Origin: Variovorax paradoxus
Lineage (GTDB): Bacteria > Pseudomonadota > Gammaproteobacteria > Burkholderiales > Burkholderiaceae_C
Assembly (NCBI RefSeq): GCF_029919115.1
Contig: NZ_CP123990.1
Coordinates: 2,418,001 to 2,482,000, forward strand
Reading direction: 5' to 3'
Length of the DNA: 64,000 bases
Positions within the stretch are counted from its first letter, which is position 1, and each line of letters starts with the position of its first letter. Made by a program: the position numbers and the translations under genes. This document shows positions 38,709-46,819 of this stretch, one piece after another. Under the pieces are notes generated by a model that was not told the origin of the DNA, searched no databases, and was given only the letters and a program-made list of their open reading frames with translations.

Positions 38709-38984
38709 GTGGCCGACTTGATCAGCAAGAATGACCTTCAGTTCAAAGACTATGCTTGGAAAGCGATCCCGCCTGATGACGCTCGCGTTACAGGCAAGCC
38801 CGATTCGACACTGCTCAATCGCGGGGAGGGCTATGAAGTTCTCGCCTTCCTCAATCGCATCTCGAAGACAAAAGAGAGTGCGCTGAAGGGAGAGCGCCTG
38901 ATCAAGAACAATCTTCCGGGCGATGTACGCAGTCACAGGAACGTGCACCAATGGCTCGTCGATAACTGGAGCAAGCACGCTTAA
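38709..38984 (+). CDS. Small hypothetical protein of the element
   Basis: A 91-residue soluble protein starting at the GTG at 38709, preceded by GAGGAGC at good spacing. It contains KDYAWKAIPPDDARVTGKPDSTLLNRGEGYEVLAFLNRI and a basic C-terminus (GDVRSHRNVHQWLVDNWSKHA). No family recognised. It lies divergent from the secreted protein and ends 1 base before the stop of the next gene, which runs the other way. The longer frame starting at 38571 is possible but its N-terminal part does not look like a natural protein start. Confidence 0.55.
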   Translation: MADLISKNDLQFKDYAWKAIPPDDARVTGKPDSTLLNRGEGYEVLAFLNRISKTKESALKGERLIKNNLPGDVRSHRNVHQWLVDNWSKHA

Positions 38985-39467
38985 TCACGTCAGACGCCGG
39001 TCTGCCCCCATCAAATCCGCTCTAATTCGCATCGGGTTTACTTCGCCCCGCAGGTATTTGACCTTGACCTGAAGCGCTACGTCCGGGTCCAGCCCCACGT
39101 AGAGAAGATGGTGGATGAAGGTGGGGCTCACGACATAGGCTAGGTCGTCGTCGGCGAGCCCTTGCGCCACGATGGCGAGCATCAGTTCCTGGCATGCCTC
39201 GATGGGCGTGTACGGCAGGCCAGGTCGCAGCGGCGGGAGGTAGGGGCCGACCGATCCGGCGTACCCCGTCGCCTTCGGCAGGGCGAGCCCCGTAAACGCG
39301 CCGACCGGCCCGGGCGCTACCCGAGTACCCTCCCCGCTCGCCGCCGTTGTCTGCGTCGATCTGCCAGCTTGCACGAGGCATTGATCCGGGGGCGCTACGG
39401 GCGAAACTTCCGAGCTACCGTCCGCGCGCGCTTCTACATTTGTGCAGAACAGCGTTGAATTCACCAT
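38985..39467 (-). CDS. Hypothetical phage-type protein, end of the ejection-protein operon
   Basis: A 160-residue protein with a disordered Pro/Ala/Gly-rich first 90 residues and a structured end (IEACQELMLAIVAQGLADDDLAYVVSPTFIHHLLYVGLDPDVALQVKVKYLRGEV). No family recognised. The ATG at 39467 has AGGGGCG before it. It is the last gene of a minus-strand operon starting at 44130. The gene order suggests a structural or accessory virion role, but this protein itself gives no clue. Confidence 0.6.
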   Translation of the reverse strand: MVNSTLFCTNVEARADGSSEVSPVAPPDQCLVQAGRSTQTTAASGEGTRVAPGPVGAFTGLALPKATGYAGSVGPYLPPLRPGLPYTPIEACQELMLAIVAQGLADDDLAYVVSPTFIHHLLYVGLDPDVALQVKVKYLRGEVNPMRIRADLMGADRRLT

Positions 39468-39473
39468 TCGCCC

Positions 39474-39848
39474 CTAGTGTTTGGTGGCTCCAGCGCTCTC
39501 TTCACGAATCCGCTGCGCCTCCGCAACGATGGCGAGGCACACCTGATCCAGATCGAGGCCGGGAACCGATGCGGGGTGGACCGTGACTAGATCGCCAATG
39601 TCGATGCCGACCGACAGCATGTACTCCAACATTTGCAGCAGCGCCCACGTGACCGCCGTGTCGAACTGCCCGAACCGCCCGCGCATGGTGGCCACCATCT
39701 GATTGCCCTCGGCGTCCACTGATCGCACGCTCATTGAGTAGGCATCGGGGCCGACCTCCGGGTGATCGAACAGATGGCCGATGTAGACCTGATCCTCGAT
39801 GGCGAGCGTGCCGAGATACGCGACATGCCTGAGAGGGTTAGAAGCCAC
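39474..39848 (-). CDS. Hypothetical phage-type protein
   Basis: A 124-residue protein with core ILxVHPVGPDAYSMSVRSVDAEGN-like beta structure and a C-terminal helix pair (LDLDQVCLAIVAEAQRIREE). I chose the GTG at 39848 because AGGAG lies 6 bases upstream; the longer frame start at 39863 would put that ribosome-binding site inside the gene. It overlaps the previous gene by 11 bases. No recognised function. Confidence 0.55.
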   Translation of the reverse strand: MASNPLRHVAYLGTLAIEDQVYIGHLFDHPEVGPDAYSMSVRSVDAEGNQMVATMRGRFGQFDTAVTWALLQMLEYMLSVGIDIGDLVTVHPASVPGLDLDQVCLAIVAEAQRIREESAGATKH

Positions 39849-40125
39849 GGGGACTCCTGTCACGTTGAGCGAGACGCTCCACCAGCTGAGCCGCGATGGC
39901 GTCGGTGTTCGCCGGGCGATCCTGCGACCCGAGCGTGGCGGATGGAGAGCCTGTCTGCCCCATGATCGTGACGGGCGGGTTGGGGCGAACTGTCGAGCGC
40001 CGAGCTTCGATCAGGCGGTTCGCCTCGTCGGCCATCCACTTTTGGCGCTGCCTCATCTGCTCGGGCGACAACTTGTAGGAAGGCTGCCCCGAAAACGGCA
40101 TTACGTTTGGGTCCATAAAGCTCAT
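39838..40125 (-). CDS. Hypothetical small phage-type protein
   Basis: A 95-residue protein, MSFMDPNVMPFSGQPSYKLSPEQ onward, with a long Arg/Glu-rich helix (RQRQKWMADEANRLIEARRS) and disordered middle. A very good ribosome-binding site (AGGAGGCG) precedes the ATG. It overlaps the large upstream protein gene by 4 bases. No family recognised. Confidence 0.6.
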   Translation of the reverse strand: MSFMDPNVMPFSGQPSYKLSPEQMRQRQKWMADEANRLIEARRSTVRPNPPVTIMGQTGSPSATLGSQDRPANTDAIAAQLVERLAQRDRSPRGF

Positions 40126-41819
40126 TGCGCCTCCTGTGTCGAGTTGTTCTGGGTCGCCAAAGCTCGGCCTACCTGCGGCACGAGTTCTCGCAACCGAGCC
40201 CCCACGGCGGGAATTTGAGCCGCGAGCTGTTCGAGCGCGGTGCGTTGGCCGGCTGGCGGGAGCGAGGCGATATGGCTGATGACCTTGTCCGGAACGACAC
40301 CGCGCAGACCGTTCACCAGGAACGACATGCCGGGGCCTGAATACAGCGCTGCCGCGGCGGCGGCAGGGAGCGCCTGGCCGGTGAGCGCCGCGCCACCACC
40401 GAGCAGGCTCCCTCCAAGCAGGGCTCGGCCCGCTGTACCGCTGTCGGGCACGGTGTTCGGCAGAACCTTCTGGCCAGCGAGATTCAGTTCGCTCGGGCGC
40501 TGGTTGTATTGGCCGCTGGCGCGGTTGAGTTGACGCGGAGTGAACTGGCCGGAGGTCGTCCGATCTGCCGCCTTGAGCACGGGCAGCATTTGCCGATATG
40601 CAGCATTCGTCGCGCTCAGCGTCCTGATCGCCTCGGGAGTCGTGCCCTCCAGCGCACCCCGCAAGGAGGCCTGGAGTTCATAGAACGCCTCCCCAAGCGG
40701 GTGGTCGGACGGGTTCACCGAGCTAGTGAACTTGCGCGCGTAGTGGCCGATTTCAGCGTCAATGGCCTTCGCCGTCTCCCCGCTGATCGGCCCGCCGCGC
40801 TGCGCCGCTTCGTTGACCGCTGGCGTGATCTTCTGGGCGACGTACTTGATGACATGCCCCTTCTGCTCGTCCGTGATCAACGGAATCTCATCGATGGAGG
40901 ATCGAACGCTTTTGACCGCCTGTACTACGCCCTGCGGCGGGATGAAAGTCTGCGGAAGCACGCGATCATAGTAGTCAGACACGACCTTGCTCGCTTGCTC
41001 TACAGCCTCTGCCCCGCTCCCCGCCACCTTCTCGCCGAGCGGCTTGAGCGCCGCGTTGATCTCTGCGTTGCCATACTCGGACAAGGAGCGGCGACGGGCG
41101 TGCTGAACGACATCACCCACGAGCGGGATCGACGTGATCTTGTCTTCCGCCGAACGCACGAGGCTGCCGATGGGCCCGTCCCCGAACAGCTGGCCCGGCG
41201 TCGGCCGCACCCCAGCGTCGATGAGGGCTTGCGCCTCTTTGGAAACGAATGGGCGAGCCAACCCGCCGAGCGCCCGTGTCAGCACCCTGCCGCCAGCGGC
41301 CCCGGCCCCGCCTACAAGTGCCGCTGTGCCGCGCTCGTCAGGCTCAGCAGTTGCAGCGGCATAGCCCGCGTTCGTGGCAATGTCGGCGGAAGCCGGAGCC
41401 ATGCGGCCGAGAGTCTTAGCAAGCACCTTTCCGCCGAGGGAGGCGGCTCGACCAATCGGAATAGCAGTGGCGGCGACTTCACCCGTGATTTCGCCCACCT
41501 TGCCCGCAGTGCCCAAGGCCTCTTTGTTCGCTTCGTAGGTGGCGAGGTCCGCCTTGCGCGCCCTGCCGTTGTCTCCGGTATGGCTGAAGGTCATCGCATC
41601 GATGGGCGATCCGGGCGGAAAGATCTTGTCGCGCAGCCGTGCCGCCGCCCCCCCGACGCCCGTCACAAATCGTTCGGTGGCGGTCATGCCATCAGCGGGA
41701 TTTGGCGCTGGCTCCTTCGGTGGGAACTGTTTGCGAAGCACCGCAGTGATCGCACCATCGTCCATGTCATCCGGGAAGGAGCCCGTGGACCCGTCCGGAA
41801 GCGCGATGAGCTTTGCCAT
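40122..41819 (-). CDS. Probable phage internal virion/DNA-ejection protein, large
   Basis: A 565-residue protein whose N-terminus (ALPDGSTGSFPDDMDDGAI ... TAVLRKQFPP) resembles the short DGxxxxFPDDM module found in many large phage internal virion and ejection proteins. The middle contains Gly/Ala-rich amphipathic stretches and long helices, and the C-terminus has a hydrophobic segment (GRALLGGSLLGGGAALTGQALPAAAAAALYSG) that could enter a membrane. No enzymatic motif was seen (for example no transglycosylase Glu-Ser motif). Function as an ejection protein is inferred from these features and the neighbouring gene at 41823. Confidence 0.6.
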   Translation of the reverse strand: MAKLIALPDGSTGSFPDDMDDGAITAVLRKQFPPKEPAPNPADGMTATERFVTGVGGAAARLRDKIFPPGSPIDAMTFSHTGDNGRARKADLATYEANKEALGTAGKVGEITGEVAATAIPIGRAASLGGKVLAKTLGRMAPASADIATNAGYAAATAEPDERGTAALVGGAGAAGGRVLTRALGGLARPFVSKEAQALIDAGVRPTPGQLFGDGPIGSLVRSAEDKITSIPLVGDVVQHARRRSLSEYGNAEINAALKPLGEKVAGSGAEAVEQASKVVSDYYDRVLPQTFIPPQGVVQAVKSVRSSIDEIPLITDEQKGHVIKYVAQKITPAVNEAAQRGGPISGETAKAIDAEIGHYARKFTSSVNPSDHPLGEAFYELQASLRGALEGTTPEAIRTLSATNAAYRQMLPVLKAADRTTSGQFTPRQLNRASGQYNQRPSELNLAGQKVLPNTVPDSGTAGRALLGGSLLGGGAALTGQALPAAAAAALYSGPGMSFLVNGLRGVVPDKVISHIASLPPAGQRTALEQLAAQIPAVGARLRELVPQVGRALATQNNSTQEAQ

Positions 41820-41822
41820 GGC

Positions 41823-43061
41823 TTATTCCAGCCGCCCAGTGGCGGGGTTGTAGACGCGAATCTTGGGTGCGGGCGCGGACTGCTGATCGACGGCGGTCCT
41901 CACGGCATCGCGGATTGACGGTCCAGAAGACGGCTGCGCGGGTACCGGGCCATTCGCGGCACGATGCATGATCCGACGCACCTGCTTGAGCGCAGCAAGG
42001 CGCGTCTCGGTCGGCAACTCCTTGTTCGCGAGGTCGCCGCCTTGCTTCTTGAGAAATGCCAAGTCCGCGTCCGACACCTGGCCCGCCATGCGGGGAATGT
42101 TCGCCACGATGCCGTTCGCCACGGTTTCAAGCGCGGCGGCGGCCTTCGCGCCGTCCGTTGAGATGCCGGCAGCACCGGCGATGGCATCACGAAGCGATCC
42201 GCCTTTGGAGCCGGTGGCCGTCTTGAGCAACGTCTCGGCCTCGTTCAGGTCTTCGAGCGCCTTGGCAGCGTTGTTCTTGTTCTCCCCTTGTTTCGTGCGG
42301 TCCGCAGTGAGCGATGACGCCTCTCGACCGATGGAGCCAAGGGGACTCACTTCTCCGGTGAGCTTGTTGACCCGATGCGCGTTACCTTGAGCATCCTGGA
42401 TGATCTGGTAGTTGCTGGCTTTGTCGCTGCTTCCGCCACCGTTGGCCCGCACAGCCGCTGCAAGCGTGCGCCGCAGGTCATTGGAGTCACCTGCGAGGTC
42501 GCGCCGCAACTGGATGCTCTGTTCGTCGCGGTCGCGCCTGTATTCCAAGTCCTCCTGCTGTTTGCGCTGGCTCTCGGCAATCGTTTGGGCCCGAGCCTCC
42601 TTGCGATCGGTGCGAACTGCGACCCGCTCCGGTTCGTTGACCAGCTGATCCTTGGCGTAGTCCATCATGAGCGACCGCAGTGCAGGAATTTGAGCGCCCT
42701 GCTGGGCCCACGCGAGCTTCGTCGGTTGCGGGGCGTCATCCGGGGGCTTCATCGCCATGTGCTGGTTGACGGCCTGCATCTCATATTTGTCGTACCCGGT
42801 CTGGTCGGCGTCCAAGCCCTTCTTCTCCATCGCCTGAGTAAGCTGCTCGACCAACGGGGTCAGCATCTGCGTCTTGGCGGGCGGGACGTAGTACCCGGAA
42901 ATCATCTGTCCTTGCGGCGCCGCTTTCTCCCGCGCGGCCTTGATCCGCTCCTTGAGATCGGCTTCCCGGTCACGCAGACGATGCTGCTGCAAGATGAGCG
43001 AGGAATTGCCGAAGCTAGCAGGCAGTTGATTGATGTCGTCGTAGTAGTTCATGGAAGGCAT
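41823..43061 (-). CDS. Probable phage internal virion/DNA-ejection protein, coiled-coil type
   Basis: A 412-residue protein. Residues ~1-60 and ~140-220 are strongly charged helices likely to form coiled coils (RDREADLKERIKAAREKA, QRKQQEDLEYRRDRDEQS). The C-terminal part has GQVSDADLAFLKKQGGDLANKELPTETRLAALKQVRRIM, a pattern recurring in ejection or virion proteins of tailed phages. AGGAGC precedes the ATG at 43061. It lies 3 bases upstream of the 565-residue gene. The call is by pattern, without a database search. Confidence 0.6.
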   Translation of the reverse strand: MPSMNYYDDINQLPASFGNSSLILQQHRLRDREADLKERIKAAREKAAPQGQMISGYYVPPAKTQMLTPLVEQLTQAMEKKGLDADQTGYDKYEMQAVNQHMAMKPPDDAPQPTKLAWAQQGAQIPALRSLMMDYAKDQLVNEPERVAVRTDRKEARAQTIAESQRKQQEDLEYRRDRDEQSIQLRRDLAGDSNDLRRTLAAAVRANGGGSSDKASNYQIIQDAQGNAHRVNKLTGEVSPLGSIGREASSLTADRTKQGENKNNAAKALEDLNEAETLLKTATGSKGGSLRDAIAGAAGISTDGAKAAAALETVANGIVANIPRMAGQVSDADLAFLKKQGGDLANKELPTETRLAALKQVRRIMHRAANGPVPAQPSSGPSIRDAVRTAVDQQSAPAPKIRVYNPATGRLE

Positions 43062-43073
43062 GGTGTGCTCCTG

Positions 43074-43544
43074 TTACTCGTTGCCCTGCGTGCCGACGAC
43101 ATTCACCGCGGCCTCGATGTGATCGCGCAGCGTCTCGGGCGGCAGCGGGCGGTCTGCGTCGGTCCCCATTTGCCGCTGGAGCCCGTCCGTCAACTGCTCG
43201 TCTTCCAACCGCTGGTTGGCCTCACGCAGATATCGCATTACCTCGGGATCGGCGGCGCGGTCGGGTCGATGCGTGTCACGGGGAGCAAACGGCGTCGCGA
43301 GGCCAGCGGCCCATGCCGGGTTCGCCTTGCGGTCCTCGTCGGTGACGGTTGAGTTATTGATCGCGTCAGGCCGGGCACGCTCACCGTTCTCGGCGCGGCG
43401 GATTTGCTGGAAGTCCCGAACGAAGTGCTTGTAAGCCTCCGGGTTCGACTCACGTAGCAATCTCAGATGGGTGAGGATGCCGGGCCGAGATAGCACCGCC
43501 ATCTCATCGTCGGCCAAGTAGTTGGGGTGGATTTTCAGAGGCAT
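43074..43544 (-). CDS. Hypothetical phage-type protein
   Basis: A 156-residue hydrophilic protein starting MPLKIHPNYLADDEMAVLSRPG, largely helical, with a charged C-terminal half (LREANQRLEDEQLTDGLQRQMGTDADRPLPPETLRDHIEAAVNVVG). It lies between two other operon members with only 1 base separating its start from the upstream stop. No family is recognised; a virion role is possible by gene order. Confidence 0.55.
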   Translation of the reverse strand: MPLKIHPNYLADDEMAVLSRPGILTHLRLLRESNPEAYKHFVRDFQQIRRAENGERARPDAINNSTVTDEDRKANPAWAAGLATPFAPRDTHRPDRAADPEVMRYLREANQRLEDEQLTDGLQRQMGTDADRPLPPETLRDHIEAAVNVVGTQGNE

Positions 43545-43545
43545 T

Positions 43546-44130
43546 TCAACTCCTTGGGGTTACCGGCTTCCACGGCTGGGGACCAATCTGGGGAACGGCT
43601 GCAGCGCGCGGGTACACCACGGCGCGTTGTTCTTGCTTGCGCAGCCGCGACTCGGCGGCACGGGCAGCCTCCGCCACCCCGAAGTACTCGGCCAGCAGCG
43701 GAGGCAATCCGATCAGCCCCGACTCGGCGCTGTCTCGGATGTACGGACGTAGTTCTTCATCCGGGTTCAGCCGCACGTGCTCCGGGTGGTTTGGCGAGAA
43801 CACCGGCATCGGCGTTGGGGTGCGCGTTGGGCTCTTCGGCAAAGCGGCTCGGGAGAGCGCAGCTTCCACAGTGGTGAACGCGGCGTTCAGTGAGGCGTCG
43901 GGCTTAAGCCGTGGAAGGTGGGCCTTACGCAGATGGGGATAGAGCCGATCCATGGCAGCGGGATCGACCTTGAACGCTTCGAGCAGCGCGCGCTCGGCTT
44001 CAACGGCGTGGTGCTCATAAATTTGCAGCGATTGACGCAAACCATCTTCCCTAACGAGGCGCTCCCTGCCAACATCTGGGTACGTCTCGTTACTCGGAAA
44101 ATCAACGGCTGATAAAGAACTCCGATTCAT
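43546..44130 (-). CDS. Hypothetical phage-type protein, first gene of the ejection-protein operon
   Basis: A 194-residue protein with an N-terminal helical region (RQSLQIYEHHAVEAERALLEAFKVDPAAMDRLYPHLRKAHLP) and a Pro-rich centre (KSPTRTPTPMPVFSPNHPEHV). It starts the minus-strand operon and is divergent from the SIR2 gene across a 101-base AT-rich spacer. No catalytic motif recognised. Confidence 0.55.
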   Translation of the reverse strand: MNRSSLSAVDFPSNETYPDVGRERLVREDGLRQSLQIYEHHAVEAERALLEAFKVDPAAMDRLYPHLRKAHLPRLKPDASLNAAFTTVEAALSRAALPKSPTRTPTPMPVFSPNHPEHVRLNPDEELRPYIRDSAESGLIGLPPLLAEYFGVAEAARAAESRLRKQEQRAVVYPRAAAVPQIGPQPWKPVTPRS

Positions 44131-44231
44131 TTCGCAATTGCCTGAGAATATTTAATTCTCGCCGAATTACGAAGATCGGTAAATTAAAACCTATATATGA
44201 GGGAATTAGGATTTACCCCTAATAAAAATTA

Positions 44232-45650
44232 ATGTCAAATTTCGAGCAGTATCAACTCCAAGTTGCAAAAGACGTTGCCAAGATCATCAAGGAAAAATCT
44301 TGTCAGCCGATTCTTTTTGTAGGGTCTGGCTTCTCCAAGCGGTACTGTGGAGCGCCCAATTGGGCTGCACTCTTGACCGAGCTAAAGGGATACTGCCCAG
44401 AGATAAAGCACGATGTCCCCTATTATCTTCAATCGAAAACAACCCTTCCCGAGGTCGGCTCGATCTACGCCAAAGCCTTTAAAGAGTGGGCATGGGGAGA
44501 GGGCAGAAAGTTTTTTCCTGACGCATACTACACCGCAAATGTGCACGAGGATATTTTCATAAAGCATGCGGTTTCAAAAAGACTCGAAGGGTTGGGGCCA
44601 GACAAAACCGGTTCTTTTGGCTTGCAAGCACTGGACGACGAGATCGACGCATTAAAGTCGATCAATCCACACGCGGTCATTACCACAAACTACGACACCC
44701 TTTTAGAGCCAATATTTCCGGAATACAAACCGATCATTGGCCAACAGGTCATTAGACATGCTTACATGTCGATTGGAGAAATATTTAAAATCCACGGGTG
44801 CGTTTCAGATGCCTCGTCACTTGTACTCACTAACGAAGATTACGACAGGTTCGCAAATGACAAGAAATATTTAAGCGCAAAGCTCTTTACTTATTTCGTT
44901 GAGCACCCCTTGCTTTTCATCGGTTATTCCGCTGGCGACCCGAACATTAAGGCAATCCTTCAGGAAATTGATCACATGCTACCGGAAGGAGGCAATCTGA
45001 TCGAAAATATTTACCTACTGGAATGGGATGACAAGATTTCCGCTGAAAGCCAACCGCCTTACGACAAAATAATAGATTTGGATGACGGAAAAACGGCACG
45101 AGTAAAAAGCATTACGGCCAATTCATTTGAGTGGGTCTTTAAAGCCTTCAAGAGCGAAGCGCCTCTTGAAAAAGTCAACGTCAAACTCTTGCGCTCGATC
45201 AGCCACAGAGTTGTCGATCTTGTTCGTAAGGATGCCGCAAAAAATGTAGTGGAAATAAATTTCGAGATGCTCAACCACGCACTTGAGCACCCCGAAGATT
45301 TTGCCAAAGTCTTCGGCATCGCGGCCATGGCTGACCCAGCATTACTTAACGTGATGTATCCGTACTCCCCAACTGCCGCTGCAGAATATCTTGGATATGG
45401 AAAAGATTGGAATAAAGTCAATCAACTCATTACAAAGCTCAAAGAAACAGAGGGCTTTGACATAAGAGGAAGCGACAATCATTTTCACGTAAGCATTCCT
45501 GCAGGAGCAAGAAGCAATCCGCTCAGAAAATATTCGCAAGCAGGACTTGATTTGCTTGCAAAAGTCCGCGATGGCGCTGAACTTCCGGACTTGAAGAACC
45601 CAATGGTCACTGGAGAAAAAGCAAAGCCGGCAGATAACGATGAACTTTGA
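44232..45650 (+). CDS. SIR2-domain protein, probable anti-phage NADase
   Basis: A 472-residue protein with an N-terminal SIR2-like domain: FVGSGFSKRY (residues 29-38; the GAGxS-type NAD loop), TTNYDTLLE (151-159), KIHG (186-189, catalytic His188) and GYSAGDPN (231-238). The C-terminal ~200 residues match nothing I recognise and may be the sensor. Known SIR2 defence proteins (DSR, Thoeris ThsA, SIR2-HerA) deplete NAD+ after infection. The gene is far more AT-rich than its neighbours, lies on the opposite strand between two phage-type operons and has its own intergenic spacers, all signs of separately acquired cargo. NADase activity is inferred from the retained catalytic motifs. Confidence 0.8.
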   Translation: MSNFEQYQLQVAKDVAKIIKEKSCQPILFVGSGFSKRYCGAPNWAALLTELKGYCPEIKHDVPYYLQSKTTLPEVGSIYAKAFKEWAWGEGRKFFPDAYYTANVHEDIFIKHAVSKRLEGLGPDKTGSFGLQALDDEIDALKSINPHAVITTNYDTLLEPIFPEYKPIIGQQVIRHAYMSIGEIFKIHGCVSDASSLVLTNEDYDRFANDKKYLSAKLFTYFVEHPLLFIGYSAGDPNIKAILQEIDHMLPEGGNLIENIYLLEWDDKISAESQPPYDKIIDLDDGKTARVKSITANSFEWVFKAFKSEAPLEKVNVKLLRSISHRVVDLVRKDAAKNVVEINFEMLNHALEHPEDFAKVFGIAAMADPALLNVMYPYSPTAAAEYLGYGKDWNKVNQLITKLKETEGFDIRGSDNHFHVSIPAGARSNPLRKYSQAGLDLLAKVRDGAELPDLKNPMVTGEKAKPADNDEL

Positions 45651-45971
45651 TGTCACGACTTCTGCTGCCAGTCTGCGAAGGGGGCTCAGCACAGTACAGC
45701 CACCCACCCGGCCCGCCGCTTCATGGGTACCCCATGTGAAGGCCTGGCCAGCCCACCTCCATGTCGAGCCTGCCGCGTGTCGCGCATGGTCGTGATGGGT
45801 CATGGATCAGAGGCAGCAGAGCTCAGCTTTCAGGCTCGTCTAGCTGCCCTGTCGCAGAAGCCCCCGGCGCACACGTTATTCCCCTCGGGAACGCCGCCAT
45901 CTATGCACAGCAATGACTTAGCTCTGCGTCGATATGAGATGAGCTAGACCCGGGTCGCTCGACGCGAAAAT
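45651..45971. other. Intergenic region after the SIR2 gene
   Basis: About 320 bases with no convincing gene. A small 74-codon frame at 45723-45947 is present but has no ribosome-binding site or protein-like composition. The short near-palindrome around CATGGGTACCCCATG is the only obvious structure here. It is more GC-rich than the SIR2 gene itself. Confidence 0.5.
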
Positions 45972-46023
45972 CGGCCCGTAGGCGCGCTATCGCCCGAATC
46001 GATATCCGAGTACCTACGGGCCG
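45972..46023 (-). terminator. Long inverted repeat at the end of the small-terminase-like gene
   Basis: CGGCCCGTAGG (45972-45982) pairs exactly with CCTACGGGCCG (46013-46023); inside the 30-base loop TATCG (45988-45992) and CGATA (46000-46004) form a second small hairpin. On the minus strand the stem is followed by ATTTT, so it could terminate the gene at 46014, whose stop codon lies within the arm. A binding or packaging site is also conceivable. Confidence 0.5.
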
Positions 46024-46463
46024 GGAAAACGCGCGCTGCCAGGCTCTGGCAAGGCCGGATCGTCATCAGCGGTTTCGACGCTCGGGGCGGTTTTCGCGGT
46101 CGCGTCAGAAATCGTTAGGCCAGTTTCGATGAGCTTCACGGCCTCGGTGCCGAGCCGGTAGGCGTGGCGCTGCGCGCTGATCCAAGGCATCTCATCAATC
46201 CGATGAACGTTGTCGGTGCTGACGTGCTGGTCCGGCTTGCCCCAACCTCGATCCAACAAAGCTGACGCGGCCTTTACCTTGGCGTTGAGGTCTTCACTTT
46301 GCTCGATAACGTCGATGAGCGCCTTTACGGCTTTCGGAGTCGCCCGCTGCGCCAGCCGGCGCGCTTCGACCATCGGCGGCTTGATCTTGCCGATCTCAAG
46401 CTCAGTGCAAACGCCAGCGGCGCACTCTTCAGGCGTCCAATACTCAATGAGTGGTTCTTCCAT
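46014..46463 (-). CDS. Phage-type protein, possibly small-terminase-like
   Basis: A 149-residue protein containing RRLAQRATPKAVKALIDVIEQ and AKVKAASALLDRGWGKPDQ. This helical pattern (short repeats ending in a DRGWGKP-Q motif) recurs in phage proteins encoded near terminase genes and sometimes annotated as small terminase subunits. The C-terminus is acidic and disordered. The ATG at 46463 has AGGAGCG before it; an upstream ATG at 46487 lacks it. No large terminase is nearby. In phage satellites of the PICI type a small terminase gene redirects packaging, which makes this gene worth attention, but the identification is weak. Confidence 0.5.
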   Translation of the reverse strand: MEEPLIEYWTPEECAAGVCTELEIGKIKPPMVEARRLAQRATPKAVKALIDVIEQSEDLNAKVKAASALLDRGWGKPDQHVSTDNVHRIDEMPWISAQRHAYRLGTEAVKLIETGLTISDATAKTAPSVETADDDPALPEPGSARFPGP

Positions 46464-46819
46464 ATTCGCTCCTGTATGCGGGTCCATGCTGATGAGGCTG
46501 CGGGCTTTGTCACCCCCCTACCCCCCTCGTTTTCTAAAACTTTCTCCCGGCTCGTTTTCTCCCCTTTTCCTGCAACAAAGCGCCCCCTTTTTCTCTCCCT
46601 CCTAAATCTAAAAAGAGAACAGGGGGTGACAGGGGGTAGCGCGTCGAATCCCTTACGCGGCGGGGCTTCCGCGACCCCTCCACCAGGTCCGCCGCACAGG
46701 GGGTCGAACCGGGGTCCGAATCGTTTGACAGGGGGTACACCGGCCCAACGGCCCGCTTTCCTACCCCCGGTCCGACTCGCTTGAAGGGGGGTCGCGGCCC
46801 GCTTTGAAGGGGGGTCGCG
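46464..46819. other. Intergenic region between small-terminase-like gene and primase-helicase
   Basis: This 356-base spacer has no plausible gene. It contains a pyrimidine-rich half (46500-46600) and a G-rich repeat array described separately. Its position beside the replication protein gene makes it a candidate replication origin. Confidence 0.5.
46619..46815. repeat. Candidate iteron array (possible replication origin)
   Basis: Four exact copies of ACAGGGGGT begin at 46619, 46629, 46696 and 46728, all in the same orientation. Two related copies AAGGGGGGT lie at 46784 and 46807, each followed by CGCG. The array ends 5 bases before the primase-helicase stop. Direct repeats next to a replication initiator gene are typical of iteron origins, but binding has not been shown. 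Confidence 0.55.

Noticed and set aside
45723..45947. A 74-codon frame between the SIR2 gene and the small-terminase-like gene
   Set aside because: No ribosome-binding site, no conservation clue and Pro/Ser-rich content; not supported as a gene.
46619..46815. CRISPR array
   Set aside because: The repeats are 9 bp, irregularly spaced and not separated by uniform spacers.
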